This document shows positions 49,666-59,101 of a stretch of DNA of 64,000 bases, in pieces. The translations under genes were made by a program, and so were the position numbers. How positions within the stretch are numbered: the stretch's first letter is position 1; each line of letters begins with the position of its first letter. The notes below the pieces were generated by a model. The model had not been told where the DNA came from, did not search any database, and worked only from the letters and a program-made list of their open reading frames with translations. Source of the DNA: Bacteroidales bacterium 6E (GTDB lineage: Bacteria > Bacteroidota > Bacteroidia > Bacteroidales > Prolixibacteraceae). Location of the stretch: assembly GCA_001270045.2 (NCBI GenBank), contig DF970666.1, positions 1 to 64,000 on the forward strand, written 5' to 3'.

Positions 49666-52600
49666 ATGTATCGTTACCTTATTATACCCTTATTCTTCAT
49701 TCTTACTTCACTGGTTCCTGGTGATTTGACACATTCGGGACACTCCTTGACCTGGATTACTGTCAGTGAATCGGACCGGAACGGAATCATGTCTGATTTT
49801 TTCAGGTTTGAGGGCGCTGTTTATGGTGACCGTTCTCCATATTTGCCAAATTTCGTTAAGCGTCTTCCGACCAGCTCAACCACAAGTATGGAGGCTGAAA
49901 TTGTCCAGCCCTTTTATGTTGAATGGGAGGGTGAGGTTCCTCCCGAAATTGGTGACTATATCGGGGAAAAACCGGAAGTCAGGGTTAATGTCCTGCGATC
50001 CGGAAATGATGTATTTGCAGAAATCAGTTTTATCCCGATCATACTCAAAGACGGGAAAATTTATCTTCTGAAGAAATTTGGGATTAAAATTACCGAACAG
50101 ACTGAAACAAAATCATTAATGACCCCTTTTGCGTGGAAATCCGGGTCTATGCTTGCTTCAGGGAAGTGGGTGAAGATCAAAACTTCCAGGAAGGGAATTT
50201 ATCGCATTCCTTTTGAAAAGCTGTCATCTCTTGGTTTTTCAGACCCGTCGAAAGTTAATGTTTATGGATACGGTGGATATGCGTTGCCTGAATCGCTTGC
50301 CGGGATTCCATTCGATGATATGGTCGTTAATGCTACCTGGCAGGGAAAGGATGGATCAGGCAAGGATTGTCTCTATTTTTTTTCAACCGGTAATGTTAAA
50401 TGGGAGTATGACCCTGTATCGAAAAGATTCAGGCATCAGCAAAACGTGTATGTGAATGAAAGCTTCTACTTTTTGAGTACTGAAGGACCCCGCAAAAATG
50501 TTGCAAAGTTTGAGCCCGTGACAGACCAGTCGGTGAGGAGTGTCATTGACTTTGATGATTACGTACGCTACGAAAATGAGCTTACCAACCTTATTTCTTC
50601 CGGCTCACAATGGTTTGGTGAATCATTCCTGCGGGGAACCAACCGCAATTTTTCCCTTGCCTGTCCTGATGCCGTTACAGGGATGGATGCCCGTGTAACC
50701 ATCAATGCTGCAGGCAGGTCTTCGGGCTCCTCGACACTGGATATCACCATCAATGGAAGCAAACAGTCGGGACTGGTTTTCAATCCTGTCAATACCGATG
50801 ATGCTACCACACTATACGCTTCTGAGAAGCAAAACTCGTGGTCAATTCCGGTATCATCCGGGAAAATCGATGTGTCCATCCAATATGCCGCCACGAATAA
50901 CCTCTCAAATGCCTGGCTTGATTATATCACCGTGAACTGGCGGCGAAAACTCCAAATGAATGGCGATGAACTTTATTTCAGGGATACAGGAAGTATGGCA
51001 GGTCAGGATCCTGTCAGGTATGAAGTTGGGGGCAGCGCTTCCGGAATGAGGGTATTTGACATTACCCAGCCGGAAGAAATCATAGAAGTGCCTGTGACAA
51101 TTGAAGGAACGCTGATGTCATTTGTAAGGCCCTCTGGCGGTCTGCGGGAATATGTCGCATTCAAGCCTGCGGGTAACTATCCTGAACCCGATTATATTGG
51201 CGATATTCCCAACCAGAACCTTCACGGACTTGATACCCCTGATTTCCTGATCATCACTCACCCCGATTTTTTGCAGATTTCGGAGGAAATCGCCGATTTT
51301 CACCGAACCCGTGATGCCATGAAGGTGCATGTGGCCACTACTGTCCAGGTATATCATGAGTTTGGCAGTGGTAATCCGGATGCAACCGCTATCCGTAATT
51401 TTATCCGCATGTTTTATGATCGCGACAAGAAAATAAAATATGTCATGCTGGTCGGGGACGGAAGTTATGACAACCGAAATATAAAAGGAGGCAGCAGGGC
51501 CATGATTCCCACATACCAGTCCGAAAACTCACTGGTTCCAACTTCTTCCTTTGTGTCAGACGATTATTTTGTCATTCTCGATGAAGGGGAAAGTGTTTAT
51601 AATGGTTTGGTTGACCTTGGTATTGGCCGCCTTCCGGTGGCGACCCAATATGAAGCGAGGATCGTGGCAGGCAAGATATTGAATTATTATTCTGCCAACG
51701 CTTTGGGCATGTGGCGAAATATTGTCACTTTTATTGGTGATGACGGTGACGGTGGACTTCATATGGGCGATTCCGAAAGTCTTGCCAATCATGTGAATTC
51801 TGTTCTTCGTGAATTTCAAACTGACAAGATATATTTTGATGCCTATCCTGTATCCAGCACCCCGGCAGGCAAAAGATATCCTGGCGTTACCGATGCCATC
51901 AACCAAAGGGTACGCGATGGTGTTCTGGTGCTGAATTATGTTGGACATGCCAATGAGCGGTTCATGGCTGATGAGCGTGTTTTGGATATTTCAACTATCA
52001 ATGCCTGGACCAACAAGGACAAGTTGCCGATCTTTGTTACGGCCACTTGTGAATTCAGTCGCTTCGATGCCGATGAAACCTCGGCAGGGGAATATATTCT
52101 ACTCAATCCAAACGGTGGTGGAATCGGATTGTTTTCAACCACTAGGGTTGTATATGCATATTCCAATTTCCTGTTAAGCCAGAATTTCTACAGGTATATT
52201 TTTGAAAAAGACTTAAGCGGAGAGAATTACCGGATGGGTGATGTCATGCGCCTGGCAAAAATCAATACGGTGAATACGCTGAACAAGCGGAATTTCTCAT
52301 TGCTGGCCAATCCTGCCCTTCGTTTATCCTATCCTAAATACAGGGTAGCGACTACTTCTCTCAACAATGCCGGAATTTCTGAAACAGCCGATACCTTGTC
52401 GGCATTGAGCAAGGTTACCATTGCCGGAATCATTACCGATATTTCAGGCCAGAAATTGAATAATTTCTCCGGTACCATTACCTCTGTTGTATATGACAAG
52501 GAACAGCGGATGAACACCCTGGGCAACAGTGGGCAGACTCCATTTAGCTATAAAGTGCAGAACAACGTGATTTATAAGGGGCAAACAACGGTTCGCAACG

Positions 52601-53406
52601 GAGAATTTTCTTTCAGTTTCGTGATACCCAAAGACATATCATATAATATTGGCAAAGGACGTATTCTTTATTATGCGGAAAACGGATCAGAAGATGCCAA
52701 TGGATTCTTTGAAGGCTTTTATGTAGGTGGCAGTTCCGGTGGGCAGGTAGTCGACAATGAAGGTCCTGAAATCGAGTTGTATATGGATGACACTTCATTC
52801 CAGTCGGGTGATGAAACCAGCCAGAATCCCTTGCTTATCGCGCGGCTGTTTGACGAGAACGGGATCAATACGGTTGGCTCAGGAATAGGACATGATATTA
52901 CTGCTGTTTTGAATGAGGATTATTCAAAGGTCTACATTTTGAACGAGTTTTATAAGTCAGACCAGGATGAATACCGCAGCGGTACCATTGAGTTTCCTTT
53001 CAGGAATCTTCCTCCGGGTGAACATTCCTTGAAACTTAAAGCCTGGGATGTTGCCAACAATTCGACGGAGGCAGAAATAAAGTTTGTCGTCACCGGTGAT
53101 TTTATGATCGAGTCGGTAACCAATTATCCCAATCCGTTGACTGATCATACCTATTTTGTTTTTACACACAACCAGCCGGATGCAACATTCCGTACCCTGA
53201 TCGAAATATTCGATATGACAGGGAAACGGGTCGACATGGTTCAGGTTACCACATCATCAAGTGGCAAGACCAGCACTCCATTGCGATGGAGCCCTGGTGA
53301 AAAGGGTTTGAGGCTTCGGGGTGGAGTATATCCATTCAGGATTACCATCCGTTCTGATGACGGGCGATTGGCGGCTAAAAGCGGAAGGTTTACCATAAGC
53401 CCATAA
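49666..53406 (+). CDS. porU: Type IX secretion system sortase PorU (peptidase C25-like)
   Basis: 1246 residues with an N-terminal signal peptide. The gingipain-like C25 domain (about 520-870) includes HPDFLQISEEIADFHRTRDAMKVH, MLVGDGSYDNRN, the catalytic histidine H761 in NYVGHANERF and cysteine C795 in VTATCEFSRFD. The N-terminal ~500 residues are beta-rich. The C-terminus has a T9SS sorting-type domain (NYPNPLTDHTYFVF near 1155, ending RGGVYPFRITIRSDDGRLAAKSGRF), as PorU normally retains. It cleaves C-terminal signals of T9SS cargo at the cell surface and links them to A-LPS. It is divergent from gldJ and 105 bp before porV. Confidence 0.95.
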   Translation: MYRYLIIPLFFILTSLVPGDLTHSGHSLTWITVSESDRNGIMSDFFRFEGAVYGDRSPYLPNFVKRLPTSSTTSMEAEIVQPFYVEWEGEVPPEIGDYIGEKPEVRVNVLRSGNDVFAEISFIPIILKDGKIYLLKKFGIKITEQTETKSLMTPFAWKSGSMLASGKWVKIKTSRKGIYRIPFEKLSSLGFSDPSKVNVYGYGGYALPESLAGIPFDDMVVNATWQGKDGSGKDCLYFFSTGNVKWEYDPVSKRFRHQQNVYVNESFYFLSTEGPRKNVAKFEPVTDQSVRSVIDFDDYVRYENELTNLISSGSQWFGESFLRGTNRNFSLACPDAVTGMDARVTINAAGRSSGSSTLDITINGSKQSGLVFNPVNTDDATTLYASEKQNSWSIPVSSGKIDVSIQYAATNNLSNAWLDYITVNWRRKLQMNGDELYFRDTGSMAGQDPVRYEVGGSASGMRVFDITQPEEIIEVPVTIEGTLMSFVRPSGGLREYVAFKPAGNYPEPDYIGDIPNQNLHGLDTPDFLIITHPDFLQISEEIADFHRTRDAMKVHVATTVQVYHEFGSGNPDATAIRNFIRMFYDRDKKIKYVMLVGDGSYDNRNIKGGSRAMIPTYQSENSLVPTSSFVSDDYFVILDEGESVYNGLVDLGIGRLPVATQYEARIVAGKILNYYSANALGMWRNIVTFIGDDGDGGLHMGDSESLANHVNSVLREFQTDKIYFDAYPVSSTPAGKRYPGVTDAINQRVRDGVLVLNYVGHANERFMADERVLDISTINAWTNKDKLPIFVTATCEFSRFDADETSAGEYILLNPNGGGIGLFSTTRVVYAYSNFLLSQNFYRYIFEKDLSGENYRMGDVMRLAKINTVNTLNKRNFSLLANPALRLSYPKYRVATTSLNNAGISETADTLSALSKVTIAGIITDISGQKLNNFSGTITSVVYDKEQRMNTLGNSGQTPFSYKVQNNVIYKGQTTVRNGEFSFSFVIPKDISYNIGKGRILYYAENGSEDANGFFEGFYVGGSSGGQVVDNEGPEIELYMDDTSFQSGDETSQNPLLIARLFDENGINTVGSGIGHDITAVLNEDYSKVYILNEFYKSDQDEYRSGTIEFPFRNLPPGEHSLKLKAWDVANNSTEAEIKFVVTGDFMIESVTNYPNPLTDHTYFVFTHNQPDATFRTLIEIFDMTGKRVDMVQVTTSSSGKTSTPLRWSPGEKGLRLRGGVYPFRITIRSDDGRLAAKSGRFTISP

Positions 53407-53457
53407 ATTAAGCCTTGCGGATAATTTTTACCTTAAATGATCGTTTGCACTGTATGC

Positions 53458-53488
53458 TTTACTGAAAAGTAAATAAACTTTATATTTG
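53458..53488 (+). promoter_or_regulatory. Putative porV promoter
   Basis: TTTA (53458-53461), 19 bp, TATATTTG (53481-53488). The -7 box is exact, the -33 box matches three of four. Predicted leader to the ATG at 53512 is about 17 nt. Confidence 0.45.
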
Positions 53489-53511
53489 TGCGCTCATTAG
53501 AAAACCATGTT

Positions 53512-54690
53512 ATGTTTAAACTGATAAGAATTTTTGTTGTCGGACTCATTTTAGTTGTTGCTGTAAACCAGGCTTTTGCCCAGGCCACCCTGAGTGGTGC
53601 AAATGTGGTTACCACTGCAGTTCCGTTTTTGACCATCTCTCCCGATTCAAGGGCTGCAGGGATGGGTGACGTCGGTGTAGGCACCTCTGCAGATGTTAAC
53701 TCCCAGCACTGGAACGCAGCCAAGTATGCATTTACGGAGAGCGACATGGGTGTAGCCCTGTCATATTCACCATGGCTTCGCAACCTGGCCGATGACATCA
53801 ACCTTGCCTATCTGGTAGGTTATAAAAGGTTGGATGATTATCAGACTTTAAGTGCTTCATTGCGCTATTTTTCACTGGGAGACATTCTCTTTTATGACGA
53901 CCAGGCCCAATACCAGGGTCAGCAGAATCCCAATGAATTTGCGATTGACTTCGGCTATACCCGGTTATTGTCCGATTATTTTTCGGGGGCTGTCACAGGA
54001 CGTTATATACGTTCGGATCTTACCGGTGGACAAATGATCAACGGCGTTGAATCTCATGCCGGAAACTCATATGCCGTGGATGTGGCTTTCTATTTTCGTA
54101 ACGAATTCATGACCGGCCGACAGGAAAATCTCTTTTCTGCAGGTATCAATATCCAGAATATCGGTGCAAAAATCTCATACACTGATGGAGAGGTCAAGGA
54201 TTTCATTCCGACTAACATGAAATTGGGTGCTGCCTATACCACCGAACTCGATGATTACAATACCATCACTTTTGCAGTTGACCTGAATAAACTGCTTGTT
54301 CCAACACCTCCACGGGATACCACCACGTATGATGATGGCACAATTATTTATCCCGGAGGCATCAATTCCGATAAATCGGTGGTTGGCGGTATGTTTACTT
54401 CGTTTGGTGATGCACCGGGCGGCATGAAGGAAGAACTACAGGAAGTGAATATTTCGGCTGGTGTCGAGTATTGGTATAATCAGCAGTTTGCACTCAGGGC
54501 CGGTTATTTTTATGAACACGAGAATAAGGGTAACCGTAAATTCATGACTGCAGGTGCCGGTTTGAAATTGAATGTTTTTGCACTGGATTTCTCATATCTG
54601 CTACCCTTGGTCAGGAACCACCCATTGGAAAATACTCTGCGTTTCACGCTCTCTTTTGATGTTGATGCATTCAGCGGACAGAGCCGATGA
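53512..54690 (+). CDS. porV: Type IX secretion system outer membrane protein PorV (LptO)
   Basis: 392 residues from the ATG at 53512 (MFKLIRIFVVGLILVVAVNQAFAQ). A 14-stranded FadL-like barrel is expected; conserved PorV parts are TTAVPFLTISPDSRAAGMGDVGVGTSADVNSQHWNAAKYAF, GVALSYSPWLRNL, and near the end AGYFYEHENKGNRKFMTAGAGLKLN. PorV carries cargo from the translocon to the PorU sortase. The stop codon overlaps the ispF start by 4 bp, an unusual fusion of transport and isoprenoid genes in one transcript. Confidence 0.95.
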   Translation: MFKLIRIFVVGLILVVAVNQAFAQATLSGANVVTTAVPFLTISPDSRAAGMGDVGVGTSADVNSQHWNAAKYAFTESDMGVALSYSPWLRNLADDINLAYLVGYKRLDDYQTLSASLRYFSLGDILFYDDQAQYQGQQNPNEFAIDFGYTRLLSDYFSGAVTGRYIRSDLTGGQMINGVESHAGNSYAVDVAFYFRNEFMTGRQENLFSAGINIQNIGAKISYTDGEVKDFIPTNMKLGAAYTTELDDYNTITFAVDLNKLLVPTPPRDTTTYDDGTIIYPGGINSDKSVVGGMFTSFGDAPGGMKEELQEVNISAGVEYWYNQQFALRAGYFYEHENKGNRKFMTAGAGLKLNVFALDFSYLLPLVRNHPLENTLRFTLSFDVDAFSGQSR

Positions 54691-55169
54691 TGGGATTCAG
54701 GATTGGATATGGTTTTGATGTCCACCGTTTGGCCGAAGGCGAAACGCTATGGTTGGGCGGTGTTTTGATTCCCCATGAAAAAGGGACTGTCGCCCATTCC
54801 GACGGCGATGTCCTTATTCACGCGCTTTGTGATGCATTGCTGGGCGCCGCCAAATTGGGAGATATTGGATCAAATTTCCCCGATACTGATTCAGAATATA
54901 AGAATATTGACAGCAAGTTGCTTTTGGGTCGATGTTGTGAACTGATCAGCCAAAAGGGTTATGAAATTGTGAATGTTGACTCCACTTTATGTGCCCAACG
55001 ACCAAAACTCAGGCCTTTTATCCTGGAGATGGAAGAAGTTCTAGCCGGAATAATGAAAATTGATCCGGATCTAGTTTCAATTAAGGCTACCACTACCGAG
55101 AAACTTGGATTTGAGGGCAGAGAAGAAGGTATATCAGCCCATGCAGCTGTTCTGATCAGGAAAAAATAA
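54687..55169 (+). CDS. ispF: 2-C-methyl-D-erythritol 2,4-cyclodiphosphate synthase
   Basis: 160 residues. Metal site GYGFDVHRL and the loop HSDGDVLIHALCDALLGAAKLGDIGSNFPDTD are all intact, followed by NVDSTLCAQRPKLRPF and VSIKATTTEKLGFEGREEGISAHA. It makes the cyclic diphosphate of the MEP isoprenoid pathway. It is translationally coupled to porV and followed at 24 bp by a CoA-binding protein. Confidence 0.96.
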   Translation: MMGFRIGYGFDVHRLAEGETLWLGGVLIPHEKGTVAHSDGDVLIHALCDALLGAAKLGDIGSNFPDTDSEYKNIDSKLLLGRCCELISQKGYEIVNVDSTLCAQRPKLRPFILEMEEVLAGIMKIDPDLVSIKATTTEKLGFEGREEGISAHAAVLIRKK

Positions 55170-55193
55170 ACTCCGAAATATTTACCCCCTTTT

Positions 55194-55559
55194 ATGGAAA
55201 ACAAAAAAACTTTGGTGGTAGGTGCCAGCACCAAGCCATGGCGATATTCCCATAAAGCCATTGAGAGTCTGCGATTCCACCAACATGACGTTGTGGCAAT
55301 AGGACTTAGAGAAGGAGAAGTTGCCGGCGTACCGATTCGAAAAGAATTCCCCGATGACAAGAACATCCACACGGTGACCATGTATGTTGGTGCCGCTCAC
55401 CAATCCGCATACCAGGAATGGTTGTTAAAACTGAATCCTCAGCGGGTGATTTTTAATCCGGGAGCCGAGAATCCCGAACTTCAATCTTTACTGGAAGAGA
55501 ATGGGGTGGAGGTTTTGGAAGCCTGCACCCTTGTCATGCTTGCAACCGGACAATATTAG
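55194..55559 (+). CDS. CoA-binding domain protein
   Basis: 121 residues of the YccU-type CoA-binding Rossmann fold: TLVVGASTKPWRYSHKAIESLRFHQHDVVAIG, VAGVPIRKEF and VIFNPGAENPELQSLLEENGVEVLEACTLVML. Cytosolic. The role of these single-domain proteins is uncertain. It is part of the ispF-region operon. Confidence 0.85.
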   Translation: MENKKTLVVGASTKPWRYSHKAIESLRFHQHDVVAIGLREGEVAGVPIRKEFPDDKNIHTVTMYVGAAHQSAYQEWLLKLNPQRVIFNPGAENPELQSLLEENGVEVLEACTLVMLATGQY

Positions 55560-55562
55560 CTT

Positions 55563-55898
55563 ATGATCAGACAAATAACCGACGTAAATGAATTCAGTGG
55601 CTTTTTAGAACAGGAAGCCGCTGTCCTGGCCTATTTCTCCACCGTGGAATGTAATGTGTGCAAGGTTCTGAAACCAAAGGTATTTGAAATTCTTGAGAAG
55701 GATTTTCCCAAAGTAAAGATGGTTTATGTCGAAATCAACCAATCACCAGAACTGGCTGCCCGATATACTGTATTTGCTGTGCCCACCCTGGTGGTATTCT
55801 TTGAAGGCCGTGAATATATCCGTAAAAGCCGCAACTTTGGATTGGAGGAGTTTCGGAATGAGCTCAGGCGCCCGTATGAACTGATGTTTTCGGAGTAA
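55563..55898 (+). CDS. Thioredoxin-like protein with CNVC active site
   Basis: 111 residues with a thioredoxin fold. The active site is CNVC in YFSTVECNVCKVLKPKV, in place of WCGPC, with the cis-proline at AVPTLVVFF. No signal peptide, so cytosolic. The CxxC is kept but the flanking tryptophan is replaced, so redox potential and partner may differ from the TrxA at 46217. It is 4 bp downstream of the CoA-binding gene. Confidence 0.85.
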   Translation: MIRQITDVNEFSGFLEQEAAVLAYFSTVECNVCKVLKPKVFEILEKDFPKVKMVYVEINQSPELAARYTVFAVPTLVVFFEGREYIRKSRNFGLEEFRNELRRPYELMFSE

Positions 55899-55919
55899 AC
55901 AGCATCAATATCTTATCAC

Positions 55920-57920
55920 TTAAAGGATAAGGTTATCCAGCAAATCATCATCAGCCAGGTGGGGTAGGGTGACCTTCAGTTTGGGATTTTCCCTCATCGC
56001 TCTCTCAATGGCAAATCGTGAAGGATGGTTTCTTGCCCAGCTTCGGCGTGCGATCCCGTTGTTAACGTCCCAGAATAGCATGTTTTGAAGGCGCTTGTCG
56101 GCTTCTGCACTGCCATCGAGTGTCAGTCCGAACCCACCATTGACCACTTCTCCCCAGCCTACACCTCCGCCATTGTGGATTGATACCCAGGTGGCACCCC
56201 TGAAACTGTCGCCGGCAAAATTCTGTACGGCCATATCTGCAGTGAACCTTGATCCATCGTAGATATTTGATGTCTCCCTGTAAGGAGAATCTGTACCCGA
56301 AACATCGTGATGGTCACGTCCCAGCACGACTGGTGCGGAGATCTTTCCTTGACGAATCGCTTCGTTAAATGCCGAGGCAATGGCAATCCGGCCATTGGCG
56401 TCGGCATAAAGAATTCTTGCCTGCGAGCCTACCACTAATCTGTTTTTCCCTGCCTCCCTGATCCAATGCAGATTGTCAAGCATCTGTCGATTGATCTCTA
56501 TTGGGGCTGTCGAAGCTAATTTCTCAAGTACCTCAGCGGCTATGTGGTCTGTCAATTCCAAATCGGTTTGTGAACAGGAAGTGCATACCCATCGGAATGG
56601 TCCAAATCCGTAATCGAAATAGAGTGGGCCCATGATATCCTGTACATAGGAGGGGTATCGGTATCCCTTTTCTGAAAATACATCAGCTCCTGCTCTTCCT
56701 GCCTCCAAAAGAAAGGCATTGCCATAATCCCAGAAGTACATGCCCTTGGCTGTCAGTTTATTGATAGCGGTAACCTGCCGTTTCAATGATTCAGCCACTT
56801 TTTCCTTGAATAGCCCCGGATTCAGGGCCATCATGCTGTTGGCCTCCTCAAATGTCAATCCGACTGGATAGTACCCACCCGCAAATGGATTATGAAGTGA
56901 TGTCTGGTCAGATCCAAGCTCAACCTTGATGTCCGATCTGGCCAATGCTTCCCAAAGGTCAACGACATTTCCCTGATAGGCGAGGGAAACAGCCTCTCCT
57001 TTTTCGGAGGCCTCCTTCATTCTTTTCAGGATCGCAGGCAGGTCATGGTATACCTCATCCACCCAGCCCTGGACATGGCGGATTTCGGTAGCTTTGGAAT
57101 TGATCTCGGCCACCACACAAACCATTCCGGCTATGACTGCCGCCTTAGGTTGCGCACCCGACATACCACCCAGGCCCGAAGTGACAAATATCTTTGATTT
57201 TCCCGCAGGGCCTTTGTGGAGACGGGCCGCATTCATCAGGGTTATGGCAGTGCCATGAACGATACCCTGAGGTCCGATGTACATATAGGAGCCGGCTGTC
57301 ATCTGTCCGTATTGGGTAACCCCCAAAGCGTTGAACCTTTCGTAATCCTCTTTCGTTGAGTAATTGGGAATCATCATGCCATTGGTTACGACCACCCTGG
57401 GGGCACCGGGATGGGAAGGAAACAGTCCCATGGGATGCCCTGAATACATGACCAATGTTTGATCATCGGTCATTTCACTCAGATATTGCATGGTGAGCAG
57501 GTATTGTGCCCAGTTTTGAAAAACCGCACCGTTTCCACCATAGGTGATCAGTTCATGCGGATGCTGGGCCACTTGTGGATCCAGGTTGTTCTGTATCATC
57601 AGCATGATGGATGCGGCCTGTAAAGAATTTGCCGGATAATCGGAAATGGGCCTGGCATACATGGGATACGCAGGCCTGAACCGGTACATGTAGATTCTTC
57701 CGTACGTTTTCAGTTCTTCCAGAAATTCAGTGGCAAGAACCTTGTGATGCCTTTCAGGAAAATAACGCAGTGCATTTTGCAATGCCAGCTTCTTTTCTTC
57801 TGATGTCAATATGTCGGAACGTTTTGGTGCATGGTTAACCGTCGGATCAAAAGTTGCCCTGGGTGGTAATTCTGCCGGGATGCCTTCCCTGATGGCTGCC
57901 TGAAATGATTTTAGTTCCAT
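55920..57920 (-). CDS. hutU: Urocanate hydratase
   Basis: 666 residues, somewhat longer than the ~555 of enterobacterial enzymes, as usual for the Bacteroidota form. Conserved stretches: ELITYGGNGAVFQNWAQYLLTMQYL, MYSGHPMGLFPSHPGAPRVVVTNGMMIP, TAGSYMYIGPQGIVHGTAITLMNA, FVTSGLGGMSGAQPKAAVIAG, and GPFRWVCTSCSQTDLELTD, which includes the active-site cysteine region. It converts urocanate to imidazolonepropionate in histidine breakdown, using tightly bound NAD. No other hut gene is next to it here. It faces the thioredoxin-like gene convergently across 20 bp. Confidence 0.95.
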   Translation of the reverse strand: MELKSFQAAIREGIPAELPPRATFDPTVNHAPKRSDILTSEEKKLALQNALRYFPERHHKVLATEFLEELKTYGRIYMYRFRPAYPMYARPISDYPANSLQAASIMLMIQNNLDPQVAQHPHELITYGGNGAVFQNWAQYLLTMQYLSEMTDDQTLVMYSGHPMGLFPSHPGAPRVVVTNGMMIPNYSTKEDYERFNALGVTQYGQMTAGSYMYIGPQGIVHGTAITLMNAARLHKGPAGKSKIFVTSGLGGMSGAQPKAAVIAGMVCVVAEINSKATEIRHVQGWVDEVYHDLPAILKRMKEASEKGEAVSLAYQGNVVDLWEALARSDIKVELGSDQTSLHNPFAGGYYPVGLTFEEANSMMALNPGLFKEKVAESLKRQVTAINKLTAKGMYFWDYGNAFLLEAGRAGADVFSEKGYRYPSYVQDIMGPLYFDYGFGPFRWVCTSCSQTDLELTDHIAAEVLEKLASTAPIEINRQMLDNLHWIREAGKNRLVVGSQARILYADANGRIAIASAFNEAIRQGKISAPVVLGRDHHDVSGTDSPYRETSNIYDGSRFTADMAVQNFAGDSFRGATWVSIHNGGGVGWGEVVNGGFGLTLDGSAEADKRLQNMLFWDVNNGIARRSWARNHPSRFAIERAMRENPKLKVTLPHLADDDLLDNLIL

Positions 57921-58042
57921 GTCGATTGCCTGTTTATCCTCATAAGTTATGAATTCAGCGGCAAATTAGATGGATTCACCGAAATTTTGAATGATATTTG
58001 ACAGTTGTTAATCATTTTTGTCAGACTTAAATTCAATTTACC

Positions 58043-58621
58043 ATGAAGAACTATTTCTTGATTTTCGCAGTGATCATTTCCGGATTCCTTTTCACGGGAT
58101 GCGGTTATAATACGATGGTTGAAATGGACGAAGCGGTTACCTCACAGTGGTCGCAAGTGGAGAATGTTTACCAAAGAAGGGCTGACCTTATCCCTAACCT
58201 GGTGGCAACTGTCAAAGGGTATGCTGAACACGAACAGGAAACACTCACAGGTGTGATTGAGGCCCGTTCACAGGCAACTTCCATCAAGGTCGATCCTTCA
58301 AACCTGACTCCTGAAGCCATCCAGCAATTTCAGCAGGCACAGGATGGTGTTTCCTCGGCTTTGAGCCGCCTTTTGGTAGTGGTCGAAAGCTATCCCGACC
58401 TGAAGGCGAACCAGAATTTTTTGGATCTTCAGGCACAGCTGGAAGGTACAGAGAACAGAATTACGGTTGAACGTATGAAATTCAACGAAACCACACAAAG
58501 CTATAATGCCTACATCCGGAAATTTCCTGCACTGTTAACCGCCAAGATTTTTGGCTTTAAGACCAGGGCTTATTTTGAAGCAGCCGAAGGCGCCAAAACT
58601 GCCCCTCAGGTCCAGTTTTAG
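58043..58621 (+). CDS. lemA: LemA family protein
   Basis: 192 residues. The signal peptide ends in a lipobox-like FTGC. The family motif follows: VTSQWSQVENVYQRRADLIPNLVATVKGYAEHEQETL, then LTPEAIQQFQQAQDGVSSALSRLLVVVESYPDLKANQNFLDLQAQLEGTENRI and YNAYIRKFPALLTAKIFGFK. The product is a helical, membrane-tethered protein of unknown function. It is first in an operon with two TPM-domain genes, a common Bacteroidota arrangement. Confidence 0.92.
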   Translation: MKNYFLIFAVIISGFLFTGCGYNTMVEMDEAVTSQWSQVENVYQRRADLIPNLVATVKGYAEHEQETLTGVIEARSQATSIKVDPSNLTPEAIQQFQQAQDGVSSALSRLLVVVESYPDLKANQNFLDLQAQLEGTENRITVERMKFNETTQSYNAYIRKFPALLTAKIFGFKTRAYFEAAEGAKTAPQVQF

Positions 58622-58633
58622 CTTAAAGAATAG

Positions 58634-59101
58634 ATGCTTAAAGAATATATGATGAATTTCTGGAAAAGTTTTACGGATCAGCAAAAGGCAATGATACGAA
58701 GGGCCATAGAAGTGGCCGAAATGGATACTTCAGGTGAGATCCGTGTGCATATTGAAAATACCTGTAAGGAAGAACCCATGGACAGGGCTGCCTATGTTTT
58801 CAGTAAACTCGGGATGCAAAAGACTGCCAATCGTAATGGAGTGCTCTTTTATTTGGCCGTTCGCGACAGGAAATTCGTCATATTGGGTGATGCCGGAATC
58901 AATCAGAAGGTACCCGCGGATTTTTGGGAGAATATCACGGAGGTGGTTTTGCAGAATTTCAGGGAAGGCAAAATCACTGAAGGACTCGTAGAGGGTGTTC
59001 GGATGGCCGGACAGCAGCTTAAGGCGCATTTTCCATATCAAAGGGATGATAAAAATGAACTGTCGAACGAAATATCTTACGGGGAGGATCTGGAATCATG
59101 A
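58634..59101 (+). CDS. TPM-domain protein (short)
   Basis: 155 residues, or 150 from an alternative ATG at 58649. It holds one TPM domain (pfam TPM_phosphatase/DUF477): IRRAIEVAEMDTSGEIRVHIENTCKEEPMDRAAYVFSKLGM, NGVLFYLAVRDRKFVILGDAGINQKVP, then FREGKITEGLVEGVRMAGQQLKAHFP. No signal peptide is visible, so this copy may be cytosolic or membrane-associated. It is 12 bp after lemA and overlaps the next gene by 4 bp. Confidence 0.85.
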   Translation: MLKEYMMNFWKSFTDQQKAMIRRAIEVAEMDTSGEIRVHIENTCKEEPMDRAAYVFSKLGMQKTANRNGVLFYLAVRDRKFVILGDAGINQKVPADFWENITEVVLQNFREGKITEGLVEGVRMAGQQLKAHFPYQRDDKNELSNEISYGEDLES

